64,000 nt of DNA from CAYUNE01 sp964446115 (GCA_964446115.1 CAYUNE010000018.1:21660-85659), one strand, 5' to 3'. Positions 18,029 to 27,462 are shown, counted from the first letter of the stretch. A program made the numbers and translations. Notes: generated by a model from the sequence alone, not told the origin.

Positions 18029-19225
18029 GTGAACAGGTACAAATCTTTTTCAATCATGATGGACAATTTCGACAACGACTACTTTCCCGCATCACCGGAT
18101 CCGTATGATTTTTGGGCGACTAAATTGGGGATCGAAATACGCAGAAAGTATTATCAGGGTAATGTTCTGGGAAAAACCGGTGCTGTTCTCATCGGGGTTA
18201 TGGATTGGTTGTTACCTGAAACGAGCCGGCGGCTTTTCAATGTGGGCTCATTGAAGTATCCTATAGTTATAGGACAGATTATTTTACAGCTTGATCTTGA
18301 AAACAGGCTAAGCGAAACAACAGCCGAAGAGGCCCTGCAGCAAATCTCGTCGATTTCAACATATGACGCCGGAATAAACGGCAAGGCATGGGGTCTCGGT
18401 TTTGCCTGGATGTCTAAAAACGGGCTTTACCCCTCCACTCTGCCTTTTATTACCCACACTCCATATATAATGGAGGCTCTGATCGTTCTGAGCAAAAAAT
18501 CAGCCATTCAGCAGCAGGCATTGAAGATATTTGAACAGACATGGCCGTTTCTGGAAGGACTCAAGGTAATGTTTCGTCAAAATGACACCCTGGCCCTCTC
18601 ATATGCCCCGGTTGAAGAGCCGAGGATCGTCATCAACGCCAATGCTTACGCCGCCTATTCTTATGCCCTGCACGCCGTTTACGGCAGAAAGGAAATCAGA
18701 AAGAAGGCTATTCGGAAGGCTGAACATATTATCCGCTTTATCTCCCGGCACCTCAGAGATGACGGCTCTTGGTACTATTATGCAGATAATGATGGCGGCA
18801 ACTTCATCGACTGTTTCCATTCTTGTTTTGTTATTAAGAACCTGTTGAAAACACAAAAACTCCTGCCGGAGCTGGAAGATGTCGTTGTTCCGCTTACCGA
18901 AAAAGGTTGGCGCTTCATTCGCCGCAGCTTTTACGACCAATCCGCCGGATTGTGCCGCCGCTTTATTGAGCGCGACATCAAAGATCCCTTTAAGTGGGAC
19001 CTATATGATCAGGCGGAATACCTGGGGCTGCTGATCGACTTCAACCTCCGTTCCGAAGCGAAAAAATTCGCCGAAAGAACGGAAGAGAGGTTTAAGAAGG
19101 GCAACAGCTGGTACTGCCGCATCGACATCATGGGACGCAGATGGGGCAGAAACTTTCTGCGCTGGGGTATTGTTCCGTTTCAATATCAAAAATGCCGGCT
19201 GATCAGCAAAACCGGATCCGGGTAA
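18029..19225 (+). CDS. Alpha/alpha-toroid protein of a polysaccharide locus
   Basis: 398 residues from a GTG; an ATG at 18056 is a possible later start. The protein is helical with repeated hairpins and aromatic-rich linkers (NGKAWGLGFAWMSKNGLYP, DDGSWYYYADNDGG, KWDLYDQAEYLGLL), resembling six-hairpin glycosidase or heparinase/epimerase-like toroids. No signal peptide and no recognised catalytic pair are seen. It could be a sugar epimerase-like or lyase-like enzyme; I do not assign a reaction. It is close behind a GT4 gene and in front of the amidotransferase gene. Confidence 0.6.
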   Translation: MNRYKSFSIMMDNFDNDYFPASPDPYDFWATKLGIEIRRKYYQGNVLGKTGAVLIGVMDWLLPETSRRLFNVGSLKYPIVIGQIILQLDLENRLSETTAEEALQQISSISTYDAGINGKAWGLGFAWMSKNGLYPSTLPFITHTPYIMEALIVLSKKSAIQQQALKIFEQTWPFLEGLKVMFRQNDTLALSYAPVEEPRIVINANAYAAYSYALHAVYGRKEIRKKAIRKAEHIIRFISRHLRDDGSWYYYADNDGGNFIDCFHSCFVIKNLLKTQKLLPELEDVVVPLTEKGWRFIRRSFYDQSAGLCRRFIERDIKDPFKWDLYDQAEYLGLLIDFNLRSEAKKFAERTEERFKKGNSWYCRIDIMGRRWGRNFLRWGIVPFQYQKCRLISKTGSG

Positions 19226-19305
19226 CAGCTCATCACTCCTGTGACCGCTCTCAACCTCCGGCCCTGCCGGATGGCAACCAACTTCATACTGCTTCATAAC
19301 TGTCT

Positions 19306-21150
19306 ATGTGTGGAATATTAGGTAGCATAAATTGCCGCCACCGTTTTGATAAGGCTCTGGCACAGCTGAATCACCGGGGACCGGATGCCCGGGGTGTCCA
19401 AGAACTATCCTGCTGTGGCCAGGATATAAGCCTCGGGCATGCCCGTCTCTCCATCCTCGATCTCTCCGAGGCTGGAGCCCAGCCAATGAAGAGTGCCGAC
19501 GGTTCCTGGTGGATCAGCTATAACGGAGAAATATATAACCATCTGGAACTACGGCATCAGATAGATACAACTTTCAGGGGACACTCTGATACCGAAACTC
19601 TGGTTGAGCTGCTGGCATCCAAGGGCATTGACAATATTCTGACAAGTCTAAACGGCATGTTCGCCTTTGCCGCCCTGGAGGTTCAGGCCGGCAAGCTCTA
19701 CCTGGTACGTGATCCCTTTGGTATCAAGCCCCTGTACTACAGCCGGTCCGGCATGTCCTTTGCCTTTGCCTCCGAAGTCCGCGCCCTCAACGAGCTCGGC
19801 ATTGACAGCGGCGGTATTGATCGGCAGCATTTGGAGCTGTTTCTTACCCTGCGCTATGTTCCTTCTCCCGGAACCCTGTGGAAAAAGATCCACCGGCTTC
19901 CACCCGGCCATATCCTCAGCCTGGATCTCAAGAACGGTCAATCGAAAATCCGGCGATATATCTCACCAATCAAGGATCGCTTCCAGGGCTCCCTGGACGA
20001 TGCCGTCTCAGCTTACCAGGTACAGCTGCACAAGGCGGTCAATCGCCAACTGCTCTCGGATGTGCCGGTTGGCCTGCTGCTGTCGGGGGGAATCGATTCG
20101 GCCCTGGTCGGAGCCATGGCGCAGGACGGGGGGCGAGAACTGCCATGCTTTACCGTGGGATTCGGCAACAACCACGACGAATGCGAAATCGAAAATGCCC
20201 GGGAGACCGCCCAAACTCTCGGTCTGCCGTTCTCTCCATGTGAAGTTACTCCAGATCTCCTGCGCGATGCCTTGCCCGGCATTGTCCGCTCCGTGGAAGA
20301 ACCCCTGGGCACCACCTCCATCATGCCCATGCACTACCTGGTGCAACATGCCCGTCAACATGTCACTGTGGTCCTCACCGGACAGGGGTCGGATGAACCG
20401 TGGGGAGGATATCGTCGTTATCAACTGGAGATGGTGCGCCGGGCAATTCCATCCAACATCCTCCGCCGCCTTGCCTCAGGCGTTGCCGGTTGGTTTCCGG
20501 CTCATCTCCCGGAGGTACTTGAAAGAGGCCTGCGCGCTCTGCCTGTCAATGATTTGGCCGCAAGAGCTGTGGAGGCATGCGCCCTGTTCTCCGCAAAAGA
20601 ACGACTTTTGCTCACCGGCTCAACCGGAGACGGAAACGCCGTTGCCGCCATGGGAAACTGGCTGGAATGGTTGATTGAAACAGCTTGCGAACCGGCCGAA
20701 TGTATGATGCGGGTTGATACCCGGATGAATCTTGCCGATGACCTGCTGCTGTATGGGGACAAAATTTCAATGGCCGTAGCCCTGGAGGCAAGGGTGCCCA
20801 TGCTCGATATTGAACTGGTCCGTTTTGTCGAATCACTGCCCCTTGAGTATCGACTGGCATTTCGTCAAACCAAGATCGTTCACAAAAAAATGGCCGAACA
20901 ATATCTTCCCCCATCGATAGTTCACAGGGAAAAAAAGGGATTCCAGGTTCCCTTCGGCAGCTGGTCAAGGGGTCCGTGGAAAACATTTGTCGAGGATATC
21001 TTACTGTCACCCCAGGCGTCCCACTGGAAAATGCTTAATCGTAAGGGAGTTGAGCGGCTCTGGGCCCAGCATCTCGACACCAGACCGGATCGCAGCCGGC
21101 AGATCTTCGCCCTGCTTATGCTGGCTATATGGTGGAGGGAATTCGGCTAA
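19306..21150 (+). CDS. asnB: Asparagine synthase (glutamine-hydrolysing)-like amidotransferase
   Basis: 614 residues. It starts MCGILG, so Cys2 is the class II glutaminase nucleophile, followed by NHRGPDARG and YNGEIYNHLELR. The synthase domain has the ATP-binding SGGIDSALVG loop near residue 262. Glutamine-derived ammonia is joined to a carboxylate using ATP. In polysaccharide loci such enzymes often amidate sugar carboxylates or lipid-linked acceptors rather than making asparagine; context favours this, but sequence alone does not decide. Confidence 0.88.
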   Translation: MCGILGSINCRHRFDKALAQLNHRGPDARGVQELSCCGQDISLGHARLSILDLSEAGAQPMKSADGSWWISYNGEIYNHLELRHQIDTTFRGHSDTETLVELLASKGIDNILTSLNGMFAFAALEVQAGKLYLVRDPFGIKPLYYSRSGMSFAFASEVRALNELGIDSGGIDRQHLELFLTLRYVPSPGTLWKKIHRLPPGHILSLDLKNGQSKIRRYISPIKDRFQGSLDDAVSAYQVQLHKAVNRQLLSDVPVGLLLSGGIDSALVGAMAQDGGRELPCFTVGFGNNHDECEIENARETAQTLGLPFSPCEVTPDLLRDALPGIVRSVEEPLGTTSIMPMHYLVQHARQHVTVVLTGQGSDEPWGGYRRYQLEMVRRAIPSNILRRLASGVAGWFPAHLPEVLERGLRALPVNDLAARAVEACALFSAKERLLLTGSTGDGNAVAAMGNWLEWLIETACEPAECMMRVDTRMNLADDLLLYGDKISMAVALEARVPMLDIELVRFVESLPLEYRLAFRQTKIVHKKMAEQYLPPSIVHREKKGFQVPFGSWSRGPWKTFVEDILLSPQASHWKMLNRKGVERLWAQHLDTRPDRSRQIFALLMLAIWWREFG

Positions 21151-21294
21151 AGCATCGTTTGTCTAATCTGTTTTCAATCACGGTAACTCGTCACAGGATC
21201 ATCACCCGGAGATCTTACCGAGATTTTAACCTGTAGCAGCAGTAGTGCCGCCCATCCAGCACCAGTGATCAACTATCATTCAAGGGGAAAATCC

Positions 21295-22434
21295 ATGCTC
21301 AAGGTAATCAACGTCGTTGGCGCCAGGCCGAATTTTATGAAAATCGCTCCCCTCATCCGGGCAATGGATGAACATGCGGAGGAGATTGACCATCTGCTGG
21401 TTCATACCGGACAGCATTATGATGACAAAATGAGCAAATTTTTTTTCGATGACCTGGGACTGCCGAAACCGGACATCGACCTGGAGGTAGGATCGGGAAG
21501 CCATGCCCGGCAGACCGCCGGCGTGATGGTCGCCTTCGAAAAGGTGCTTCTGCGGGAACGGCCGCACCTTGTCGTGGTTGTCGGTGATGTCAACTCCACC
21601 ATGGCCTGTACAATCACAGCGAAAAAACTGGGAATCAAGGTTGCCCACGTGGAAGCCGGTCTACGCAGCCGGGACATCACCATGCCGGAAGAAATCAATC
21701 GCCTCTGTACCGATGTTCTGGCAGATTACCTGTTTACCACGGATTACATCGCCGACCGGAACCTGCACAGGGAAGGGGTTCCCAACGACAAAATTTTCTT
21801 TGTCGGCAATGTGATGATAGACACCCTGCTTGCCCATAAAAAAAGGGCCTCGCAGCTTGATACCTACAGGAGATTCGGTCTCGGCAAGCATGGATATATC
21901 GTCATGACCATGCATCGCCCGGCAAATGTGGACAACAGAGACATTTTGAGCGGAATTCTGAAAAGCCTCAAAAAAATTTCCGCGGATATTCCAATCCTTT
22001 TCCCCTGCCATCCCCGGACCCTGAAAATGATCAGGACCTTTGGCCTGGAAAAACTCCTGCAGCCTGCAACCGAGAAGGGCGAAAAACTGTTAAGCGGCTT
22101 TTTTGTCACCGAGCCCCTGGGATATCTTGATTTTCTCAATCTGAATATGAACTCCCGGCTCGTTTTGACCGACAGCGGAGGACTTCAGGAAGAAACCACG
22201 GTGCTCGGTGTCCCCTGTATTACCATGCGGCCCAATACCGAGCGACCGATCACCGAGGAACTCGGTACCAATCATGTTGTAGGCAATGACCCCTTGGCAG
22301 TGGAAAAGAAGATCCATGCCATTCTCACCAACAGAAACGAACAGGGGAAAATCCCTCCCAGATGGGATGGTAAGGCAGGCCAACGAATCGTACAGGTTCT
22401 TCTCAATCAAAAACAGGCATTGGGCAAGAGGTGA
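21295..22434 (+). CDS. wecB: UDP-N-acetylglucosamine 2-epimerase (non-hydrolysing)
   Basis: 379 residues; the ATG is preceded by AAGGGGA at a good distance, whereas an upstream GTG at 21265 is not. The sequence has VVGARPNFMKIAPLI, HTGQHYDDKMS, VVGDVNSTMA, HVEAGLRS, MTMHRPANVDN and LTDSGGLQEE, all hallmarks of WecB/MnaA. It interconverts UDP-GlcNAc and UDP-ManNAc in the cytoplasm. The WecG/TagA homologue overlaps its end, so the two probably supply and transfer ManNAc. No WecC-type dehydrogenase is in the window. Confidence 0.93.
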   Translation: MLKVINVVGARPNFMKIAPLIRAMDEHAEEIDHLLVHTGQHYDDKMSKFFFDDLGLPKPDIDLEVGSGSHARQTAGVMVAFEKVLLRERPHLVVVVGDVNSTMACTITAKKLGIKVAHVEAGLRSRDITMPEEINRLCTDVLADYLFTTDYIADRNLHREGVPNDKIFFVGNVMIDTLLAHKKRASQLDTYRRFGLGKHGYIVMTMHRPANVDNRDILSGILKSLKKISADIPILFPCHPRTLKMIRTFGLEKLLQPATEKGEKLLSGFFVTEPLGYLDFLNLNMNSRLVLTDSGGLQEETTVLGVPCITMRPNTERPITEELGTNHVVGNDPLAVEKKIHAILTNRNEQGKIPPRWDGKAGQRIVQVLLNQKQALGKR

Positions 22435-23216
22435 GGCCATCACCTCCACCATTTGTTCTTGCACCCCTCATCACTATGGAAACAATCGAACTGTTCGGAA
22501 CACGCATGGAATCCGCAACAATGGCGGAAACCGTTGACTGGATCAGCAGACGTATTGCCGCGCATACATTCACCCAGCATGCTGTCGTCAATGTGGCCAA
22601 ACTGGTGAACATGAAGCATGACCGGAAACTCCGCGCCTCGGTAGAGGCCTGCGATATCGTCAACATTGATGGGATGGGCGTGGTCTGGGGCGCCAGGATG
22701 CTCGGTCATGTGATCCCGGAACGTGTTTCCGGAGTCGATCTTTTCCATCATCTTCTTGAGATGGCTGCGCACCGGGGTTATCCGGTCTTTCTGTTGGGGG
22801 CAACTGATGAGGTGGTCACCAAGGTGGTGCAGAGGGTTTCGCGACAATACCCGGAGATCAAAATCGCCGGATATCATCACGGATTTTTCTGGGATAACGA
22901 AGAAGCGGTGGTCGGAAAAATCAAAAACTCGGGGGCACGATTGCTTTTTGTCGCCATCAGCTCCCCAAAAAAGGAAAACTTTATCAACCGTTGGCGGCAA
23001 CAGCTGGGCGTCGATTTTGTTATGGGTGTCGGCGGTACTTTCGATGTTGTGGCGGGCAAGGTGAAAAGGGCGCCCCGCTGGATGCAGAAAACCGGCCTGG
23101 AGTGGTTCTACCGGGTGATTCAGGAACCCCGGAGAATGTGGAAAAGATATCTGTACACAAACTCAAAATTCGCCTTGATGCTCTTTACAGAACGTTTTCT
23201 CAGAAGGTCATCCTGA
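22431..23216 (+). CDS. wecG: WecG/TagA/CpsF-family N-acetylhexosaminyltransferase
   Basis: 261 residues from a GTG that overlaps the wecB stop; an ATG at 22476 is the other candidate. Family signatures are TQHAVVNVAKLVNM, DIVNIDGMGVVWGARML, RVSGVDLFHHLLE, PVFLLGATDEV, YHHGFFWD and VGVGGTFDVVAGKVKRAPRWMQKTGLEW. GT26 enzymes transfer ManNAc or ManNAcA to GlcNAc-PP-lipid, the second step of a repeat unit. Its coupling to wecB supports UDP-ManNAc as donor. The initiating GlcNAc-1-phosphate transferase is not present in this window. Confidence 0.9.
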   Translation: MRPSPPPFVLAPLITMETIELFGTRMESATMAETVDWISRRIAAHTFTQHAVVNVAKLVNMKHDRKLRASVEACDIVNIDGMGVVWGARMLGHVIPERVSGVDLFHHLLEMAAHRGYPVFLLGATDEVVTKVVQRVSRQYPEIKIAGYHHGFFWDNEEAVVGKIKNSGARLLFVAISSPKKENFINRWRQQLGVDFVMGVGGTFDVVAGKVKRAPRWMQKTGLEWFYRVIQEPRRMWKRYLYTNSKFALMLFTERFLRRSS

Positions 23217-23264
23217 TAATAAATTCTAGCATGGGATAATATTCTCGGCCTGCAAGGCATTTCC

Positions 23265-24380
23265 ATGCGATCCTATTTACCTCCCATCCCAATGGCCTCA
23301 AAAAAATATCCCTGGATTCTCGGCCTGATCCTCTCCTGCCTGTTTATCTGGGGAATTGCCGCAATTTTTCATGATTCGACCTCCCCGTGGTTTTTTGATC
23401 GGGAGCTGGGTATACTCGTACACCCGTCTCATTATACCTACCGTCATCGAAGCGAAGGCTGGGGCATGACCCATTATGGTGCGTACGGAATTGGCGGCAT
23501 CCCGGACGCTGCATCAGACCCGAGAGCCAAAATCCTTATCTGGGGAGATTCCTATGTTGCAGCACACGGTGTTAATGATCAGGACAAAATGGCCCAGCAG
23601 CTCAGCCATCTCTTTAGCCGAAACCGGATACCAGTTCTTGCTGTCGGCATAGGATTTTCAGGGGCCAGCATGGCTGACTACTATTTCCGCATGCCCCGAT
23701 ACGAAAAGCTCCTGTCCAGTGTAAGGGGTCATTTCATCATGATTGCCCAGCCAGACGAAGATATTGTTCCTGACAGGCAAGAACAGGGCCAAAGTCGATT
23801 TCTAAGGATTTCTGAACCGCCTGGATTTGCTCTGCACGAAGCCCATCAACAAGTACTTCCACAGCAAAAACTGAAGATGCGACTCAGCATGTCCTATTTA
23901 GACTTTATCATTATTCTGAAAAAACGAGTCGCAAACATCAAGCCACGATTTGCGCCGACAATCCAGAGAGTCTCGGCCAAGGCGGAGTCCGGCGACCATG
24001 TTCCGTTCACCTCCCCGGCCGACGAGAAACGCGCCTTCGCCTTTCTGTGTCACTCCCTGCGTTCCCAAACCACTCTACCGCTGACCATGGTCTATCTCCC
24101 TCGTATTCCAAGGATTGAACAGGGAAAAATCGTCTTCACAGATCCCTTTGCGAAACGGATGGCCACCTTTGCCCGCATCTGCCGGGAACATAACATCGGC
24201 TTTCTCAACCTCGGAGGGTCCTTTATACATCTCTATGAGGAATCCGGCCGTTTTCCCAGGGGATTTGCCAACTCCCGACCCGGCCAGGGTCATCTCAACC
24301 GCCATGGACACGGTCTGGTGGCCCAAGCCCTGTATGAATACGCAAAAAAACAAAATCTGCTTATCCAGCCTTTGCCATGA
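23265..24380 (+). CDS. Membrane-anchored SGNH-fold protein paired with an MBOAT acyltransferase
   Basis: 371 residues. One membrane span near 15-35 is followed by a periplasmic SGNH-like domain: block I GDS at residues 94-96 and a C-terminal GHLNRHGHG block near 342-350 with the expected catalytic His. The Asp usually three residues before that His is replaced (GQGH), a deviation worth noting. The gene overlaps the MBOAT gene by four bases (ATGA), the arrangement of AlgJ/AlgX-AlgI-type and similar two-component O-acetylation systems: the MBOAT moves acetyl across the membrane and the SGNH protein attaches it to the polymer. Confidence 0.75.
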   Translation: MRSYLPPIPMASKKYPWILGLILSCLFIWGIAAIFHDSTSPWFFDRELGILVHPSHYTYRHRSEGWGMTHYGAYGIGGIPDAASDPRAKILIWGDSYVAAHGVNDQDKMAQQLSHLFSRNRIPVLAVGIGFSGASMADYYFRMPRYEKLLSSVRGHFIMIAQPDEDIVPDRQEQGQSRFLRISEPPGFALHEAHQQVLPQQKLKMRLSMSYLDFIIILKKRVANIKPRFAPTIQRVSAKAESGDHVPFTSPADEKRAFAFLCHSLRSQTTLPLTMVYLPRIPRIEQGKIVFTDPFAKRMATFARICREHNIGFLNLGGSFIHLYEESGRFPRGFANSRPGQGHLNRHGHGLVAQALYEYAKKQNLLIQPLP

Positions 24381-25750
24381 CCTTTCTCCACCCGGAATTT
24401 TATCTCCTCTTTCCTCTGCTTCTGGCGGTGTATTGGCTCATCCCCAGCCATCGGATCCGTAAATATTTCCTGCTGGTCTGCAACTGTTACCTCTATGCAT
24501 GGTGGGACTGCCGCTTTTTGTTCCTGGTGCTTGGCCAGGCCGGCCTCGATTATTTCCTGGCTCGGACCATTGAGCACACGGATCAGCATTTCAGGCGAAC
24601 CACACTGCTTCTCGTCAGCCTGGGGATCAACCTGAGCCTGCTGGCATTTTTCAAGTACTGCAACTTCTTTCTTCAATCCCTGGCAGAACTCACGGGCGAT
24701 CACTTCTCCCTGTTAAACATCATCTTGCCCCTGGGCATCTCTTTTTACACCTTCCGGGCGGTCAGCTACGTGGTGGACGTCTACCAGAAACGCATGAGGG
24801 CAACCAACTCCCTGGCTGATCATCTCCTGTTCATGACCTTTTTCCCTGTCATGCTCGCAGGCCCCATTGTGCGCGCCAATCACCTGATGCCGCAACTACG
24901 GCACTCACGTTCTTTTTGCCTGGACCACCTCAGTCGGGGCTTCGCCCTGCTGGTCACCGGCCTGTTCCAGAAAATTTTCATCGCCGACCGGCTGGCATTT
25001 TTTGTCAACCAAGTCTTTGCTGATTATCCCGTCTACGCAAGCCTTACCTGCTGGTTGGCCATACTGGCCTATACAGCACAAATCTTCTGCGATTTTCAGG
25101 GATATTCCAATATGGCCATCGGTGTATCCCGAATGCTCGGCTATGATATTCCCCGTAACTTTGACTGGCCCTATCTGGCCACCAGTATCAGCGAATTCTG
25201 GCGGCGATGGCATATCACCCTCTCCACCTGGATCCGTGACTATATTTACATCCCACTTGGCGGCAACAGAAAGGGAGCGGTAAGGACCTATGCCAACCTG
25301 CTCATGGCCATGAGCCTGTGTGGACTCTGGCACGGTGCGGCCTGGAGCTTCGTTGTCTGGGGTCTTTTCCATGGCTTGGCCCTTGCTGTCCATCGTGTCT
25401 GGAAAAACAGCAGCACAGGAAAACTCCCTTTTCTCCCTGCCCTGATTTTCACCCAATTGACCGTCATTGCCGGCTGGGTACTGTTCCGGGCATCGGACCT
25501 ACAACAGGCAGCGGGATTCCTGCTGCGGCTTGTCATCGTTCAGGATGGGGTACAGTGGCCGCAGCCCTTTGTCATCGGTACCATCCTTTTGGGAATTTTG
25601 CTCCACGGTTACAGGTTGATCCACCGGCAGGATATCCCTCTGCTACCAGCCAGGGCATGGTACACGCCAACCGTGCTCTTCTGCATGCTCTGGCTGGTTC
25701 TGGTCTTCCCTCCCAAGGAATTCGCCCCCTTTGTCTATGCCCGTTTCTGA
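24377..25750 (+). CDS. MBOAT-family membrane O-acyltransferase (AlgI-like)
   Basis: 457 residues with about 10-12 spans. The family core is clear: LPLGISFYTFRAVSYVVDVY, FFPVMLAGPI, FCDFQGYSNMAIGVSRMLG, FWRRWHITLSTWIRDYIYIPLGGN and the catalytic-His segment CGLWHGAAWSFVVWGLFHG. It is predicted to pass acetyl groups to the periplasm for O-acetylation of the exopolysaccharide by the SGNH partner encoded just upstream. It is the last clear gene of the locus; a partial copy of a dispersed repeat starts 14 bases after its stop. Confidence 0.9.
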   Translation: MTFLHPEFYLLFPLLLAVYWLIPSHRIRKYFLLVCNCYLYAWWDCRFLFLVLGQAGLDYFLARTIEHTDQHFRRTTLLLVSLGINLSLLAFFKYCNFFLQSLAELTGDHFSLLNIILPLGISFYTFRAVSYVVDVYQKRMRATNSLADHLLFMTFFPVMLAGPIVRANHLMPQLRHSRSFCLDHLSRGFALLVTGLFQKIFIADRLAFFVNQVFADYPVYASLTCWLAILAYTAQIFCDFQGYSNMAIGVSRMLGYDIPRNFDWPYLATSISEFWRRWHITLSTWIRDYIYIPLGGNRKGAVRTYANLLMAMSLCGLWHGAAWSFVVWGLFHGLALAVHRVWKNSSTGKLPFLPALIFTQLTVIAGWVLFRASDLQQAAGFLLRLVIVQDGVQWPQPFVIGTILLGILLHGYRLIHRQDIPLLPARAWYTPTVLFCMLWLVLVFPPKEFAPFVYARF

Positions 25751-25763
25751 GCCGACTCATGGG

Positions 25764-25833
25764 GTAATTGATCACAGGCACCGCATCTTCACACGCTCTT
25801 TCCCGGTCGCAAAGTGGGGCTATAGCGGCCGGG
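25764..25833. repeat. Partial copy (copy C) of a dispersed hairpin element
   Basis: About 70 bases match the first half of the full copies at 52.87 and 58.58 kb, beginning GTAATTGATCACA and keeping the inner stem CCCGG/CCGGG and the conserved loop core (CGCAAAGTGGGGCTATAGCGG). The second half is missing. It lies between the convergent MBOAT and SGNH genes. Confidence 0.75.
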
Positions 25834-25851
25834 CCTAACTGATGCTGTTTA

Positions 25852-26715
25852 TTATTTTTCTCCGGTCAGCGAGGTTTCGTCGCCCCTTCCCTGAACAACA
25901 TTAACGATCCGTTGACCGAAGAGCGGCACCATTTTCCGGCAAAATTTCTTTCCCGGATGCGAATCTTTGGAACCGGCCGCATATTCATCTTTGAAGTAGA
26001 GCCCTCCATCCGTTTCCAACTGGTAGAAATCCCATAAAAAGATGTTGTCTCCCTTCTCATCCCATTCATTTTTCACCCAATCGACGAACTGCCGCATTCT
26101 CCCGGCCTCGTCTTCGGATGTGGCCTTTTTTACCAAAGCCGCCCCGGTCCACACAATAAACCTGGTCTGTGGAAATTCGTGCATTTTCTTCTTCAAGGCG
26201 TTGTACTGCAACTTGTAGTTTTCAAGACTGCGCCTGGAAGAATCGATATCCGGCTTACCTGTATCTTCAAGAACACTGCTCACGGGGTAGCAGTGCTTGA
26301 AGATAATCGTCCCATATTGGCGGGTGAGCATTTCCAGGGTCGGTTCCTCCTTATAGGGCTTGTCTCCCGCATGTTTTACCCATATATTATAGTAATCATA
26401 GGGATAATTATGCCACCCATAGGGCTGCTGCTTGGGAAAGGCCTGTTCCGTCACCTGGATATTGGTGTTGTGGTCACGGTTATATTTCTCAAGCCATTTC
26501 TCAAATCCCCCTTTCTTGAAAAGCTTGTATGAGATCCTTGAGACTCCTCCTTTCCAGATGTAGTGCCCGGTGCTGTGATGCAAAAAAAGTACCTTATTCT
26601 CCCTGGTCATCGATTGTTCGCCTCCATAACTGGTATCATGCTGAATTGAGATGAAAAAAAGCATCAAAAAGATAAGCGGTAAACAATGGGTGTTTTGTCC
26701 TATTCCATATTTCAA
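25852..26715 (-). CDS. Secreted SGNH-hydrolase-like protein
   Basis: 287 residues with a hydrophobic signal segment (residues about 10-32). The mature part starts NKVLFLHHSTGHYIW, where a Ser lies at the position of an SGNH block I nucleophile, and ends with AAGSKDSHPGKKFC, the DSHP block V carrying the catalytic Asp/His pair. VWTGAAL and the preceding RFIV strand fit the central sheet. It probably works outside the cytoplasm on an ester in glycan, such as removal or transfer of acetyl. It is transcribed towards the polysaccharide locus from its own promoter. Confidence 0.65.
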   Translation of the reverse strand: MKYGIGQNTHCLPLIFLMLFFISIQHDTSYGGEQSMTRENKVLFLHHSTGHYIWKGGVSRISYKLFKKGGFEKWLEKYNRDHNTNIQVTEQAFPKQQPYGWHNYPYDYYNIWVKHAGDKPYKEEPTLEMLTRQYGTIIFKHCYPVSSVLEDTGKPDIDSSRRSLENYKLQYNALKKKMHEFPQTRFIVWTGAALVKKATSEDEAGRMRQFVDWVKNEWDEKGDNIFLWDFYQLETDGGLYFKDEYAAGSKDSHPGKKFCRKMVPLFGQRIVNVVQGRGDETSLTGEK

Positions 26716-26773
26716 GGCGGCCCTCCGGGTAATATGTTGTTTTTACTTAATTAACCACTTATTTATCACCTGA

Positions 26774-26816
26774 AATCAATTAATTGATTATATCGGCCCG
26801 GTTCATTGACTGTCAA
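26774..26816 (-). promoter_or_regulatory. Sigma-70 promoter with an overlapping palindrome
   Basis: On the minus strand TTGACA (26811-26816) and TATAAT (26787-26792) are both consensus, with an 18-bp spacer, about 70 bases before the SGNH-like gene. A perfect 16-bp palindrome, AATCAATTAATTGATT (26774-26789), overlaps the -10 box and could be an operator. Confidence 0.75.
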
Positions 26817-27279
26817 GGGACGACCCTCAGGAAGAGCCACTTTCCCTGCCTCCCAAGGGCATCACCATGGTGGAGACGGTTTTCCGAAAACCCAGGCAGA
26901 CAAACCAGCGTGGGCACTTACAGCCAAGAGGTAAATTGTACCGCCGGGTTGAAAACCCGATGAGTACTTACGAACCAGCAGATGAAAAAGAGAGGATGGG
27001 AAGAATTGCGGCCATCACCTGTTGATCCCGGCCTGCGCCTGCCGGTGAGTTATCAACCTGTGGCAACCTTGCCTTGTCCGCGGTTGGAATCCGGACTGTC
27101 GAAAGGCGTGGACCCTGCGGGAAATGCAAGATCCGGGAAGAATCCGGTTAAAAGCGGGAGAGGACCTGCAGCCCCCTTGTGTTTAAATCCTTGACGGGAA
27201 AGGATTCAACTGCCCGGCCTCGGGGCCAAGAAAAATTCCATCGGTCAAACAATGGGGCCGGGTCCTGATCCGGTAAAGA
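26817..27279. other. Gene-free, hairpin-rich stretch of unknown nature
   Basis: No convincing protein-coding frame. It contains clustered perfect hairpins: CACC/GGTG, GGTTTTCCGAAAACC, GGGTTGAAAACCC, CCGGC/GCCGG, and an outer CTGCCT/AGGCAG pair enclosing the first two. Another stem at 27109-27133 is perfect only if read on the minus strand with G-U pairs. This resembles a structured RNA or the remnant of a structured mobile element such as a group II intron, but I cannot match it to a known class. Confidence 0.4.
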
Positions 27280-27462
27280 TCAACTCGTCGAATCCTCCTC
27301 GGAACCTTCGATTTTCTTGGTCTCTTCCTTCTTGGTTGCCTCCTTGAAATTCTTGATGCCCTTGCCGAGACCGCTGCCGATTTCCGGTAGTTTGCCGGCA
27401 CCGAAAATGATAACGATAATAACCAGAATAATGATTAATTCCGGCATACCAAGTCCAAACAT
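27280..27462 (-). CDS. tatA: Twin-arginine translocase subunit TatA/TatE
   Basis: 60 residues with an excellent ribosome-binding site (GGGAGG). FGLGMPELIIILVIIVIIFGAGKLPEIG is the single membrane helix, followed by the conserved FGxxKLPEIGxGLGKGIKNFK hinge and amphipathic helix, then a charged tail. TatA oligomers form the pore for export of folded proteins such as metalloenzymes. No tatB or tatC gene is adjacent, so the partners must lie elsewhere. Confidence 0.93.
   Translation of the reverse strand: MFGLGMPELIIILVIIVIIFGAGKLPEIGSGLGKGIKNFKEATKKEETKKIEGSEEDSTS

Noticed and set aside
26817..26910. Possible molybdenum-cofactor or cobalamin riboswitch
   Set aside because: A TGCCTCCC segment recalls the Moco RNA motif, but the order of paired segments does not fit and the downstream gene is not a cofactor gene.
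26982..27194. 70-codon plus-strand frame in the hairpin-rich gap
   Set aside because: Pro/Gly-rich with no ribosome site; it lies within clustered hairpins, so it is treated as non-coding.
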